Below are positions 1-11,147 of a stretch of 64,000 nucleotides of DNA, piece after piece. The position numbers and the translations under genes were made by a program. The DNA comes from Punica granatum. Lineage: Eukaryota > Streptophyta > Magnoliopsida > Myrtales > Lythraceae. The DNA is taken from NCBI RefSeq assembly GCF_007655135.1, contig NC_045132.1, positions 21,260,354 to 21,324,353 on the forward strand, given 5' to 3'. Within the stretch, counting starts at the first letter, position 1; each line of letters opens with the position of its first letter. The notes beneath the pieces were generated by a model. It did no database searches, was not told where the DNA came from, and saw only the letters and a program-made list of their open reading frames with translations.

Positions 1-374
1 GGGGAGGAAACAAATAATAGAGTGGGGAGGCTCTGCCCGATACGGGGGAGCCAGGTGTCCTAAAAACTAAAAAGCACCAAATAATAATAATATATAATTG
101 ATAATGATAATGCTAAATAAATAATTTAAGAAAGGCTCTTATCTTGTAGTATAGGAATAGGGGAAGGGTAGAGCTAGAGCAGCATCAGCCTGTTCACTTC
201 TCTCTGTCTGGCTGGTGTGATTGATTTGACGTGGATCGCATGTGGGGACCCTCACCCTCCCAGACGCGTGTCCACCTCCAGTCTATCTGACTCGTGGCAC
301 CTCCATCTGCATAATGTTACATTATATTAGAAGTTAGATTCGATTAGATTAAATTAGATAGATAAATAGATAGA

Positions 375-520
375 TAAAATAAAAGAAACTTTAGTGCAGT
401 GACTTAAAAGTCGCATGTTTGATATTTAGTGGAACTATCTGTGTCATTTTATTAGTTATTTAAGATTTTTTTTATCGTACTAAGTCTTGGATCTCTTTTA
501 TAATAATAAAAAATAGATAA
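375..520 (+). repeat. SINE-like remnant (family copy 1)
   Basis: A tRNA-like head (TTAGTGCAGTGAC near 382, then a weak B-box-like GCATGTTTGAT near 412) is followed by a tail. The tail (cattttattagttatttaag, then a T-rich tract) recurs at about 1,283-1,325. Shared head-plus-tail order in two nearby places suggests a dispersed short retroelement family. The B box is degenerate, so the assignment is tentative. Confidence 0.4.
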
Positions 521-1224
521 ATAGATAGATCTATATATAAAAAAAAATACTAAAGACCAACATGAGATGGTTAAAGCAGTTCCGATATGGAGAAAATACT
601 TTATTTATTAAAGAGTTTTATTTTTTAATGGATGGTTCATTTTGAACTGAATTAATCGGAGCCTGATTCGGATATATAACGCACTTTTAATAAAAGACAA
701 AATGTTTTTTTTTTTATATTAGATCTTATGAAGGTATCACATAATCTTCCAAATTAAATAAAATTCTCATGCATCATGATACCTTTTGTTGTACTCATTA
801 AAATCAGATTAAAGCTTAGACGCCTTCAATACGGCTTGTGGAAGCATCTTCGAGTTGGTCGCACTACATGAACCCTAGGACGGCCGAATCAATTATAATG
901 CATTGTACCATGCCCTTCGCCTTTTGATGGACACGGGACACATATGTACTTCCATTGTTGAATCTGTACCAGAAGCATGGGATTTCATCACATCCTGAAT
1001 TTAATACACTCGGTCATGTTATTCTCGGAATTTCCTACTTGAATTATCCGAATTAACTGCAGTACAATGGATTCTTTATTTACTAGGACAAAAAAGGACT
1101 AGTCCCGTGGTTATCCTCTTATGGTGACCCTTTGAAGGACATTTGGGCTGAAAATAAACGCAAATTTGGATTATAAAGGAATTGAGATTAATAAAAATAA
1201 CGACCAATCAAAGAGAACGTTGCA

Positions 1225-1345
1225 TAGTGATACATTTTAATTTGGTAATAAAAAATTTTAAGTTCGAGACTAGTTTCGTATCACTTTATTAGCTATTAAA
1301 AATTTTATTTTATCATATCGGTAAACCTTCCTTATAATCCAAAAT
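1225..1345 (+). repeat. SINE-like remnant (family copy 2)
   Basis: It contains AAGTTCGAGACT, which resembles a tRNA B box. The tail (cactttattagctattaaaa plus a T-rich tract) matches the tail of the remnant at 375-520. The 5' head with the A box is eroded. The two copies have diverged by many substitutions. Confidence 0.4.
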
Positions 1346-1405
1346 AATAATAATAATGACAACGTGGGAATTTAAAATAATAATAATAATGACAACGTGG
1401 GATTT
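1341..1405. repeat. 32-33 bp tandem duplication
   Basis: Two head-to-tail units of 32-33 bp, each made of an (AAT)n run followed by GACAACGTGGGA, lie directly next to each other at 1341-1373 and 1374-1405. They differ by one base in length. This looks like replication slippage anchored on the trinucleotide run. Confidence 0.8.
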
Positions 1406-2645
1406 AGCCAAAAAAAAAAAGGTGGGGTAAGGTGTCATCCATTCAAGTTGGAGGCCAGAGTTTCAGATCTTGAGGCCTGTAAGGAGTCTAACGCTCCGTG
1501 CTAGAGTCGGCACTTCACGTAGAACATAGTCGAATCACTACCCTCGCGTTTGAAGAGGAGTGAGTCTGTATTGTCGCGCGGTATTTTCGCTCCATAGTAT
1601 CTTCAAATTCAAGGAACGTGAGATTTTGCACATATATGAGGACGTGCAAGTGCAACTCGAGCGAGGCCTTTATAATTTTTTTTTTCCTACAGGAAAGTAG
1701 AAGAAGAATATGTCACCCAAAATTAATTTGGTGCAAATAGATTTTCAAATATGAAAATGTAAAAAAGAAAAAAAAAATGGTGCGGGACCAAATTCAACCT
1801 GTCCCACTGCCTTTAGTTTCTATTAATACCAACGTCACAGTCGAGCGAGTACCATACCGGACCGCAACTTGGAGAAATGGGGCCCACTGCTTTTTCACGT
1901 GAACATCTTCCATACCCACGGCGTTCAGAGGCCACGTGTTCCACGGGCCATTGTCCTCTACTCTCCTCGCCGATCTTTTAACCAACCCGCTGCATTCCAT
2001 CGTTGACCCCCCCCGGCTCTTTCGTTGACCCGCTGGTCATTACTGACTCTGGTCTTGAGCAAACGTTACTCTCCACGCCGGAAGCAATTTGACAAAACAA
2101 AAAAAAACAAAAAATAAATAAATAGAGAGAGAAAAAAAAACGTATATATTTGCTTAGTAAATAAACTAGTCAAAGAAAAGCAATATGTTCCACAAAATAA
2201 ATAAATAAACAAATATAACAAAAGACCACAGCTACAACTAGAAGTTTGATTTATTTATTTATAAATCACCAAAAATTACTCTGAAACTATTATTTCCCGT
2301 GTTTTATCATTTCCGAAATATGATTTGTGAAGATGCACCTAACTAGCATGTTCTGTGCATGTATCGGAGAGCGAACAGAGTGCCGCTTTCCGTATGAATA
2401 TAGATAACCACGTTCTCGTTGATGACAAGCCAGTCCAATGATCCATCTATTCGTCTCTTGATCAAGTTGGAGAAGCAATCCACGTTCGATTTGGAGAAAG
2501 CTGCAGGGTGGAATTACACTGCATCCATCAACGCGTCACAATAACCAGTGCTTGGCCTAAACCTTTTGAATATTCGATTTGATCTTTCCACATGTTCATT
2601 TCACTCTTCAATCAATCATGCATGCATGTAGATAATGCGTCTAGC

Positions 2646-2963
2646 ACATCTAGGGTGTTTTTGTTTTATAAATAATAATCAACTCAACTCAACTCAACTC
2701 CACTTATCTTTAATTTAACATCACAATCATTACTTTTTTATTTTTTAAATATTTTTAACCATTCAATTCAATTTTTAATATTAAATTCTCTCAACTATTC
2801 GTTACTTTTTCACAATTCAACAATACAATCATTACTTAATAATTATTTTCTCTCAATTATTTATTACTTTTTCACACTTTTTCTCATAATTGAACAATAC
2901 AATCATTATAAACCAATTAAAATCAAAACTCAACTCAATTCAACTCTCAATCCAAACGCACTC

Positions 2964-2966
<3 letters not shown>
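2646..2966. mobile_element. MITE with subterminal CAACTC repeats
   Basis: The element is about 320 bp and AT-rich. The left end has AATCAACTCAACTCAACTC. The right end has ACTCAACTCAATTCAACTC and finishes CCAAACGCACTC, whose reverse complement GAGTGCGTTTGG is a terminal motif familiar from small plant DNA transposons. The left terminus (GGGTGTTTTTG) matches it imperfectly. The interior has two related blocks containing ACAATACAATCATTA. No coding capacity is present. The superfamily cannot be fixed because no clear target-site duplication is visible. Confidence 0.6.
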
Positions 2967-2998
<32 letters not shown>

Positions 2999-3596
2999 TT
3001 TTTCCTCTTTTTATTTTTTCTTTCGGTTGATGGATCGCTTGATCGATTCATTTGGCGCTCACCTCCCGTGATAGGGTAAGGATGAGGATCTAATAAGGCG
3101 CAACATCTAGATAGAGGGGCAAAAGATACGGACAGGTGAGACTCATGAGACCACATTGTCTCATTCCGTTGATTTACGATAGTACTATCGAGTTTATATA
3201 GAGGAATTTCACCAGAACATGGTAAAAAAAAAAAGGAAAAAAGTATTATGATCAGTGGTCCGGCCTTTCGAGATCAGAAGTGAGAAAAAAGGAAACAGGT
3301 CCAGATATTGATGTAATTAGTTGATACGAGGTAAATCAATTAAAAATTCATAAGCCGGATGTTGTCAAAGGATTTGGCGGCCAGCTTTCCATGTGTGGCT
3401 AGCGCAAAGCGAAAGCGAAAGCGAAAGGCTACGGAAAGAAAAGCCCTAATGCCTCGAGCCTTAATTCGATCCGAGTGACGTTGTCAAATAAGAAAAGAGA
3501 AATGACAGAGGAAAAGCAACGAAGACCATCCACTTGCTTGGCTAATTATGCTTCCACCTCATTATTTTAGTGCGGGCGGGCAAGAGAAAGCTCACA
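2967..3596. other. Intergenic with (CT)n microsatellite
   Basis: A CT microsatellite abuts the MITE at about 2968-2995. A short AGCGAA hexamer array lies at about 3409-3427. No gene or RNA gene was recognised. Confidence 0.6.
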
Positions 3597-3599
3597 TGC

Positions 3600-4320
3600 T
3601 AGCATTTCAAAATTTTTGAAAATATTGTCAATCCGTTTTTCGAAATATCACATTGTCATCAATTTAATCCTTCAAAATTTTTTGACCTCAATATGATTCT
3701 TCAAAAATCATATTATCATCAATTTAATCCTTCCTTAAGAAAACCATTAGAATTGCTTAATTCCGTCAAATAATTCCTAAAAAAAATAAAAATAGAAAAA
3801 GTTTTTTTAGAACAAAAAAAAACTGCTCTCTCACACTCTCTTTGTAACACTAAGTTTGTATATATTCATGTTGAAAATGTACGTGTCTGCTTGGTTTCTT
3901 TGTTCTTCTTCACAATATTAATGGAAGTGGAGATGAAGACTATCAGACAGTTAATAGAATCACAGCGCATGTGTTGGAGTGAGAAATATTGTCACTTTTT
4001 TTTATTTCGACAGATAGATTTTTTTTTATAGAAATTATTTGACGAAATTAAGTGATACTAACGATGTTTAATGGAGGATTAATTTCATGGACGGAATGAT
4101 TTTTGAATGATCATATTGATAGCAAAAATTTTTGAATGATCAAATTGATGATAATATGGTCTTTAAAGAACTATATTGGCGGTAAAAATCTTTGAATGAT
4201 CAAAGTGATGGCAATAAGATCTTTGAAAGATTATATTAAAGGTAAAATTTTTTAGACGAGATTAGAAAGAGGATAATATGATCTTTAAAGAATCATAGAT
4301 AGTTTTCTCAAAATTTTTCT
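3600..4320. mobile_element. Foldback-type inverted-repeat element
   Basis: Two arms in opposite orientation flank a central loop. The left arm (about 3600-3780) contains AATTTAATCCTTC and CGTCAAATAATTCC. The right arm (about 4030-4300), read in reverse complement, gives TTAATCCTCCATTAAA and CGTCAAATAATTTC in the matching order. The right arm also has internal imperfect repeats of roughly 60 bp (TTTGAATGATCAAA with ATGGTCTTTAAAGA variants). No transposase is seen. The layout fits a non-autonomous element with long, internally repetitive terminal inverted repeats. Exact ends and target-site duplication were not determined. Confidence 0.6.
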
Positions 4321-5843
4321 TGGAAAAGTTCGGACCCCACGCAAAAGATAGTGTGGGATAATGGGGATATCGATCTGATGATTATTCTTTTTCTTCACGC
4401 AGCAACTGGACGCATCCCCCCCAACCTTAGACAACTTGGAATTATTTAAATGATCTCCTTGGGAAAAGGTTTGTACGGGTGAGCATAAAAAATTTGTGTG
4501 CGGTATCGCATTATTATCGGCAGCCTAACAGTCGTCCAAGGAATAACTTTTAAATTTACGATAATGTGGTGAGGAAGAACTGATACAGCCTGGATAATTA
4601 ATAATGACTATAGCTCGTTGCCGAAATGATCGGCGCTCACTCTCTCGTTTGTTGGAATGTTACCATACAACTTAGCTTGTGTCAATATAAGATCATGTTA
4701 GATTTATTTCTCTGAAAATATAAATCGCCATGCTATTAGAATGATTGAAACTAGTGATTTTACACGCACATTGCACACAATTGCTACTCATGACAAAAAT
4801 TTATATGTTTTATTATTAAATTTAATTTTTAAATAAATAAATAAATTTATGATTATACAATAAACTCTTGGATAATAATCAAGCTAACAATGAACAAAAA
4901 AGTATAATATAATCATATCAATTTATCTGTATTAAGTGTTTTATTATACACGGAAAGTACTACTTTATGCACTTAAAACATCATTGTTTATATATTTTAT
5001 AAAGAAGATTAGCAAAATCAAATGAATGAAATATATTAATAAAAATTAATGCAATTAGTTGATTTTTAAGTCTTTTAGTATTTTTAACTATCAATATTGA
5101 AAGTGTGTTCGAAAATATTTGAATTTTAAATTTTTTTACATGTTTTATATGATAATAGATCACTCTTAAAATTTAAATGTTTCAATGTGAGATAATGTAA
5201 ATTTACTAATATTTTTACTTTTTTTATGAATATCATTTATTCAGTAAAAAATCTATGAATTATGAATAACATATTAACTATTTTACATGCAGTTTATAAC
5301 TAAATGAACTGAATTTTTATTCATTGAGAATTGGCAAATTCAAAAAATTAATCAAATTGAATTAGATTGTTACTTTTAAATTTTTTTAAAAGATTATTTA
5401 CTTCTTTTCGAGACACTTCTTTTACAAAGATCAAAATTAAGATAAATTCATATCCCGTTGGAGTAATTATCTAATATAAATAGACTTATCTTAAGGTCGA
5501 TACTTTCTTAGTCTTAACCTTCAAACTCAATTAGCACTTTCAATACATAGTTTTAAGAATAATTACTTGTAATATGAGTTAAATTTATTAGATTTGGGCA
5601 TATGTAGGATTGGTAAATGAAAAATTGCTAGCTAATGTCATTTCTTTTTGCACATCATGGTATTCGAAAGTCTAACAGATCCTAACTAATCCAATTCGAA
5701 TCGAATTAATTTATTAAGGGATAAAATTCTCCCAATTAAAATTTTTTTATTCACAATACTCACATTCGATAGCTTATTCGAGGAAAAAATGCGAGTAAAC
5801 GTCTTGAAGGCAACTGATGGAATATGATAAGTTATCCTATCAT

Positions 5844-5881
<38 letters not shown>

Positions 5882-6060
5882 ACAACAATTATTATATATC
5901 ACATGTAGATGCTCATGCTAAATGAAAACGACCTACACTGCTATATAGAGAAGCTGGTTTTGCAACATTTGTTTTTTATTTTATTTTACCAGGTTGCCCT
6001 CATTTGCTCTTATTAGTACATTGACATAAAGAATAATAATAATATAATAATAACTACAAG
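4321..6060. other. AT-rich intergenic DNA
   Basis: No gene was recognised. The stretch holds a compound (AT)n(AG)n microsatellite at about 5843-5880 and a SINE-like remnant near 5640-5790. Confidence 0.6.
5640..5790 (-). repeat. Degenerate SINE-like remnant
   Basis: The order GGTATTCGAAAGTC, CTAACTAATCCAATT, then a block around TTATTAAGGGATAAAA parallels the order in the better-preserved element at 41,985-42,135 (GGTATCCGGAAGTC, CTAGCTAATCCAATT, CCATTAAGAGGTAAAA). Read in reverse, both end in a GGATACC-like motif common at plant SINE 3' ends. It is heavily mutated. Confidence 0.35.
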
Positions 6061-6960
6061 GGAAAAAAGAAGAAGAAGAAGCTCCGCCTCCCCTCGACGT
6101 CTCCACTTCTTCCACTCCCCTTCTCACTACGTTTGTTTCGCTCTTTTATTCATATCGAACCATAAACTTTTCAGATTTTTTAACTAACGTAACCATTTTG
6201 GCGATTTTTATTTTGTAACTTAAATTCAGAAACAAATACATAAGGTTCTAAATATACATAATATAGTTTTCAATTCATTTATAATATGTTGTTTTCATTA
6301 CAATTAGAACTTTACGAAACACCACGTCGCTCGGGCGATATCTAGTAGTATATTTATATATCTGTAAAAAAATCTACTAGTTGTTGAAGATATAGTAAGT
6401 CGTGGGCTTGGAAAAACGAACTAGTATGGCTATGGCGTTTGACATGAACAGTCGAGAATTTATTGTTTTCCTCAGTTTTTAATTTTTTTCTGTGAGTATT
6501 CTGATGCTTTGAAATTCAACGATTTTCGACTAATTCAATTAGAACAATATCGATCCACTAAAAAATAAAATTTTTCTAATCATATTTTGTTTTTTTAACT
6601 ATAATTCAACTCTATTCTCCTCCAAATTCAATAACATAATAATTCTTGTTTTGCTTTTTTTTTTCCATTCAATAATATTTGTTCACTTTTATTATTTTTT
6701 AATTATTTTTAAATTTTCATTTATATTTTTACATAACCACTTAAAAAATTTTCACTTACTTTCACATTTATATATATATATATATCTTATACATTAATAT
6801 ATTAATTAATATTTATAATTATTTGTCATTTTGTCTAACTCGAAAATCAATCGCGAGCAAAAGTAGTAATAGGAAGAGAGAGAACCATCCGAAATTTGGA
6901 GGGACAGCTAACCCAGCTCAGAAAGACAACGCCGCAGTTCCGAAAGGCCAAGCCCTTTTC

Positions 6961-7245
6961 GACACGTGTCTCGCATCGGTTCCCCTGGAGGAAACGACAC
7001 GTGTCCGGTCGTCCTTCCGGATTGGTTCCCCAACACGTGTCCCCCCGCATTCACAAGTTGTCGTTGCTGGTAGTGTGTAGAGAGAGAAAGAAACACAGAG
7101 AGAGAGAGAGAGAGAGAGAAAAGAAGCAAAAAAAAAAAAGGACAGAGACCCAGAGAGAGAAAGAGAGAGAGGACAAGACAGAGGGGAGAGAGAGAGAGGG
7201 AGAGGGAGAGGGAGTGAAAATCGTGCTCGGGTCAGACCACGTGTC
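6961..7245 (+). promoter_or_regulatory. ABRE/G-box cluster upstream of AFP
   Basis: Four ACGTG-core elements occur within 285 bp. GACACGTGTC is a perfect palindrome at 6961-6970 and again at 6996-7005. AACACGTGTC is at 7032-7041 and CCACGTGTC at 7237-7245. The first three are spaced 35 and 36 bp apart and share a flanking GGTTCCCC, so they look like a duplicated module. ACGTGTC is the binding core for ABI5/ABF-type bZIP factors. AFP proteins bind ABI5 and AFP genes are ABA-inducible in Arabidopsis, so a feedback loop is a reasonable inference for the gene starting at 7860. Confidence 0.75.
7079..7215. repeat. Purine-rich (GA)n tract in promoter/leader
   Basis: Interrupted GA and GGGA repeats run for about 135 bp between the third and fourth ABRE, probably in the proximal promoter or early 5'UTR of the AFP gene. 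GAGA/CT-rich tracts are common near plant transcription starts. I see no TATA box nearby. Confidence 0.7.
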
Positions 7246-7624
7246 GTCCGTCCACCCCCTCATGATCGCCACTTGTCTCTCTCATCTCCCATCTTTCCTC
7301 TCTCTATCAATCCCGCCCGTCCCCCCCGCCAGGCCCATTTCCGTCATTCCACCAAGAAGCCAAAGACCCAGAAGGGACCCCAGCACAGCAACACCCATCT
7401 TCCCTGCCTGCCCCTGCTCCCATTCTTTTCGATTCAATTCTTCCCGACAGAAAAATCCCAACTTCTTCTTTGGGTATTCTTGCTGCTCGGTGCATTCTTG
7501 TTCTCGTGACCCATCCAGCCAGAGTTTCTGGAAAGTTAAGAATTTTTTTAGCAAAGTGAGGTTGGATCGAACCACCGATCAATCAATTAATCAATCAGTC
7601 GGAAGAAGGGAGGATAAGAAAAAA

Positions 7625-7699
7625 ATGTCCCATTTTTGGATTTGGGTTTCTGCTGCTAATGCTTCTCGGAGCAGTTCTAGGCTTGCTCTGATTGAGTGA
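7625..7699 (+). promoter_or_regulatory. uORF1 in the AFP leader (24 codons)
   Basis: An ATG at 7625 in a good context (AAAAATG) opens a 24-codon frame ending with TGA at 7697-7699. It lies in the presumed 5'UTR, 161 bp before the chosen AFP start. Its peptide begins MSHFWIWV and is not recognised. It may reduce translation of the main frame. Whether it is conserved is unknown. Confidence 0.5.
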
Positions 7700-7702
7700 A
7701 TC

Positions 7703-7798
7703 ATGGGTCTGTCGTCGTGGGTGTTGCTGAATTGTCAGAGCACGAGGGTAGTTCTTGATCTTCTGTTTCATCGGCGGGGAGGAGGGTATAGTCGCTGA
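7703..7798 (+). promoter_or_regulatory. uORF2 in the AFP leader (31 codons)
   Basis: A second upstream ATG, four bases after uORF1 ends, opens a 31-codon frame (MGLSSWVLL...) stopping at 7796-7798, well before the main start at 7860. Two consecutive non-overlapping uORFs suggest translational control by reinitiation. This is inference from sequence layout only. Confidence 0.5.
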
Positions 7799-7859
7799 GA
7801 CTGTGCTGGGTTCCGCTCGATTGTGTGTTATGTGCGGTCTTGGGACTGAGAAGGATAGC

Positions 7860-10274
7860 ATGGGAGAAGCTGAAGAGGGTAGGAGGAGTAACACTAACAG
7901 CAGCATGACGCAGAACTTGTCCCTGCAATTGGACAAATACCCGAGAGATCTGTTGCAGAGGTTCATGTCGAGCACTCACCAATCGGATTACGCCACGGCC
8001 GACGAAGAGACCGAGGACCTCGAGCTGAATCTTGGGCTGTCGCTGGGCGGTCGGTTCGGGGTCGACAAGAGCCCCAGGAGCAAGCTCATCAGATCGTCCT
8101 CTATAGCCGGGTTCATCCCCCTCCCGGGCCCACAGGGCGAGGAGTCGCCCACCCCGCCGCGTGGCTCGTACCCGCCGCTCATGAGGACGGCGTCCCTCCC
8201 GACTGAGACGGAGGAGGAGTGGAGGAAGAGGAAGGAGCTACAAACGCTGAGGCGAATGGCGGCCAAGAAGCGGCGCTCCGAGAAGCAGAGGAGCTTGAAT
8301 TCCAAGGCCGAGAAGGAAGGTGGTGGAGGAGGTGGAGAGGAGACGGGGGCGTCGGGGAGGGCTTCTAATGCAGTCGCCCCGCCCTTCGGGCTGTCGAGCT
8401 GGTCTCAGGCGGTTTTGGGGGGCAGTAGCGGCGACGGAGGTGGAGCTAAGGGGAAAGATGGGGTTTTGGGGAGCAGCGGAGGCAGTGGAGTTCTAGGGTT
8501 TGGGCCACAGACTTCGCAGGGGTCCGCCGAATCACAGGGAGGGAGCTCGTCGGGGATGTCGGAATCCGATGGTAGACTGAAACAAGGTAAAATGTGTTGG
8601 CTTTGTTGTTCTCTTCTTTTTTTTTTTTTTTTTTGGGTGTGCAATCCTTAAATTCTATTTTGATTGATAAGTTGTCTTTCTATTTTAGGTTGTGGGTCTC
8701 GATAGCTTTGATTCTCTGTGGGGGTTTCTTGATGTTGTTCTCCTCCTGTGCCTAACTAATTTGACCAAAAATGTGCCCTTTTAGATTGTGTCGGGGAGGA
8801 TTTTCTTTGCTCAAAGTTGTATGGAAATCTGTCAGTCTTTGTTCTGTGGGCAGTAGTTGGTCTTTTCATCTTGTTCTGAGGATAATATCTGCACATTTAA
8901 CAAAACAGAATTACATTTATGCAACCAGAGCTCGCAGTTTCTAGGATTTCAAACACGAGCACAATTCGTTCTCTTTATGCGGTCATGACATGATTTGTGG
9001 TTGTCTTTGAGCTTTGCTCTACAGATAAGAGTCTTAAGTGGCTTGGACTGTCTGCATTTAAGCATCTGAAGCTGATGAGCTTCTTATCACTCCATCGCTT
9101 ATTAAAGTTGATAGGGAAAATTATTAGCAATATTATGAGCTTGGAAGTCGTAGTTATTGATGGGATGTATTGGTTGTTTTGCTCTTTTTTTTTTTATAGA
9201 TGAATGCATTGATTCTCGTTCTTTGCTATCATGTATGATGTAAGATTCCGATGGTTTGCGTGCATTGTGCCCTTTCTTCAATGTGTGTGGGCGGACATAT
9301 TAGCCAGCAATGGACCAACCCTAGTGGATATTATTGTTACAGCAATGGAGCAACCCTAGTGGATATTATTGTTACAGCAAAACCATATTAGAGTGCCCTT
9401 GTGAGCTTGTCCCGATCTTGTGAATCACTTCTTGCTGCTTAATTGGGCATTGCAATGCAGACTGGGATGGCGAGGCTTAATCTCTTCTTGCCGGTTCAAC
9501 TTCCAATTGTGGCTCTTGCCACCAAGAATGGACTCATCAAGATCAGTATGGTTCCATTAGGAAACAGGGCTAATGTGATTCATTGTTCTCATCCTTTTAG
9601 AGGGTAATAGATTTGTGAAACAATGTTTCTGCTTTATGTGCTAGCCGATCAATCTCCATGTGAGTCCTTCAGCTAATGTTGAAACAATTGATCAGTGAAA
9701 ATTTATCTTTGAGAACCATTGTAGACTTGTTATGACTTTATCCCTTAATATTATATGTAATATCATCAATTTCTGCAGATTGTGCTCTCTTTGATACACA
9801 TACATTTCCAGACTATCTAGATAATCAACTTGCTCTGTCTTCCAACCCCTCACAGGGTCGGGCGGTTGCAGTGGAGCAAGAAGCCCTGTGGGCCAGCTTC
9901 TGCAGGATCGAATCGGCAATGAGTCTGCTGGCTCCTCGGGCGCCAGGAAGAGCGAGAGCTTGGCCCGGGCTTCAAGACAGGACACGCTGAGCCCATCCAA
10001 GAGACCCGAGCCTGCGGAAAACCGGGGGAAGGAAATTGGCATAAATGCGATGGAAGACATGCCGTGTGTCTTCACCAAAGGGGATGGGCCCAACGGGAAG
10101 AGAATTGAAGGAATACTATACAAGTACGGGAAGGGAGAGGAGGTTAGGATAATGTGCGTGTGTCATGGGAGTTTTCTCTCACCCGCCGAGTTTGTTAAGC
10201 ATGCTGGCGGTGGCGATGTGGCACATCCTCTTAGGCATATAGTTATAAACTCGAACCCAACTTTTATGAGGTAG
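7860..10274 (+). CDS. AFP: Ninja-family AFP-type transcriptional repressor
   Basis: Model: exons 7860-8586 and 9856-10274, one phase-1 intron, 381 aa. Known role: AFP/NINJA proteins are nuclear adaptors that link ABI5-type bZIPs or JAZ proteins to TOPLESS corepressors in ABA and jasmonate signalling. Visible evidence: an EAR motif LELNL at residues 54-58 inside [12 protein letters not shown]; a basic stretch [14 protein letters not shown] near 131-144 following the conserved [12 protein letters not shown]; low-complexity Ser/Gly middle; and a C-terminal domain with [35 protein letters not shown] and VAHPLRHIV. The F in PCVFTKGDG favours AFP over NINJA. Start: 7860 has AGCATGG context and begins MGEAEEG as in relatives I remember; an in-frame ATG at 7830 would add 10 residues. 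Two uORFs and an ABRE cluster lie upstream. Confidence 0.92.
9306..9375. repeat. 35-bp tandem duplication in the AFP intron
   Basis: Two adjacent 35-bp units (9306-9340 and 9341-9375) differ at a single base (GGACCAACC versus GGAGCAACC). They lie in the middle of the intron, away from the splice sites, and probably have no effect on the product. Confidence 0.9.
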
Positions 10275-11147
10275 CGCGGGATCCTGAGATAAATAGAGGG
10301 GACCCGCTGAAGGAGATATAGAGTAGAGTTAAATGTAGGCTTCTGCTGTGAGAAAGACGAGGGGAAGTGAACGAGTTGGCCCGAGGGAAATGGAAGGGGA
10401 AGTATGCAATGTTCATTGGACTGTACCATCTGCATTGTTCTGATATTGGTTTTCTAGGAAATTCTTTTCTTTGTCTTACTTCAATATCAGAGTTTTACAT
10501 TGAAAACTTCAAGATAAGTTCTTGTACTTGTGCAGTTGCATTGGTTTGATCTTTTTGTGCAGATACAAGGAGGGGCGTGGTCAACAGGACGGGAAATAAA
10601 AGGGCAAGGGATATCCACCCTTGTGGCTTCTGGCCAAGCCGTGTGCTATTGCACTATAATCCTTTCTCATCCATTTTATCCTTGCAAAGACGGGTTTTCA
10701 TGATATTACAAGGATCAATGACAAGATGTTATTCTTAAACCATGTGTCGTGCGTGCGATGAAAATTGTCACCATGTTCTGTTGTCGGGTCGGAACGTCTA
10801 CTTAGCAGCCGCATTAGCTGTGTCATTGTGGAGGACTGATGACCATGATTGATCATGTATCATATGGTAAACAAGATTTAATCAGAGCAGAATCTACCCT
10901 GGAATAACGTGATTTTGTTCAGAATATGCTTCTTAACATTTTCTGATTATCAGGGGGAAGTGGATTTTGGAAAAGATTACAATCTCAACAGAAGATCCTT
11001 TAAACAGAATCTCTCACTTTCAACTTCAACTTGGATTCTGGGAAGCATCAGATGGTGCATTTATATCCCACTTACGAGATCAAGTCAAGTGAAACTATCA
11101 GCAGTCTCCCTCGGTGCTAGAGCTTCTGTGTTTGTGAAGCACCAACA
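10275..11147. other. AFP 3'UTR and GDPD upstream region
   Basis: The first few hundred bases are likely AFP 3'UTR. The last part is likely promoter and 5'UTR of the GDPD gene starting at 11148. No TATA box or separate gene is clear. Short open frames here have no supporting splice structure or recognisable motif. Confidence 0.5.

Larger units (their letters stand above)
1..2640. other. AT-rich intergenic DNA
   Basis: I see no gene here. Open frames are short, lack splice-connected neighbours and resemble no family I know. The stretch holds two SINE-like remnants and a short tandem duplication (both listed separately), GATA-type simple repeats near 355-380 and 510-530, and poly-A/T runs. Nothing suggests an RNA gene. 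Confidence 0.6.

Noticed and set aside
6896..7699. Long plus-strand frame (267 codons) upstream of the AFP gene
   Set aside because: It runs through a GA-rich tract and promoter motifs, gives low-complexity Arg/Glu/Lys sequence, resembles no family, and ends inside the AFP leader. Only its last part is a plausible uORF.
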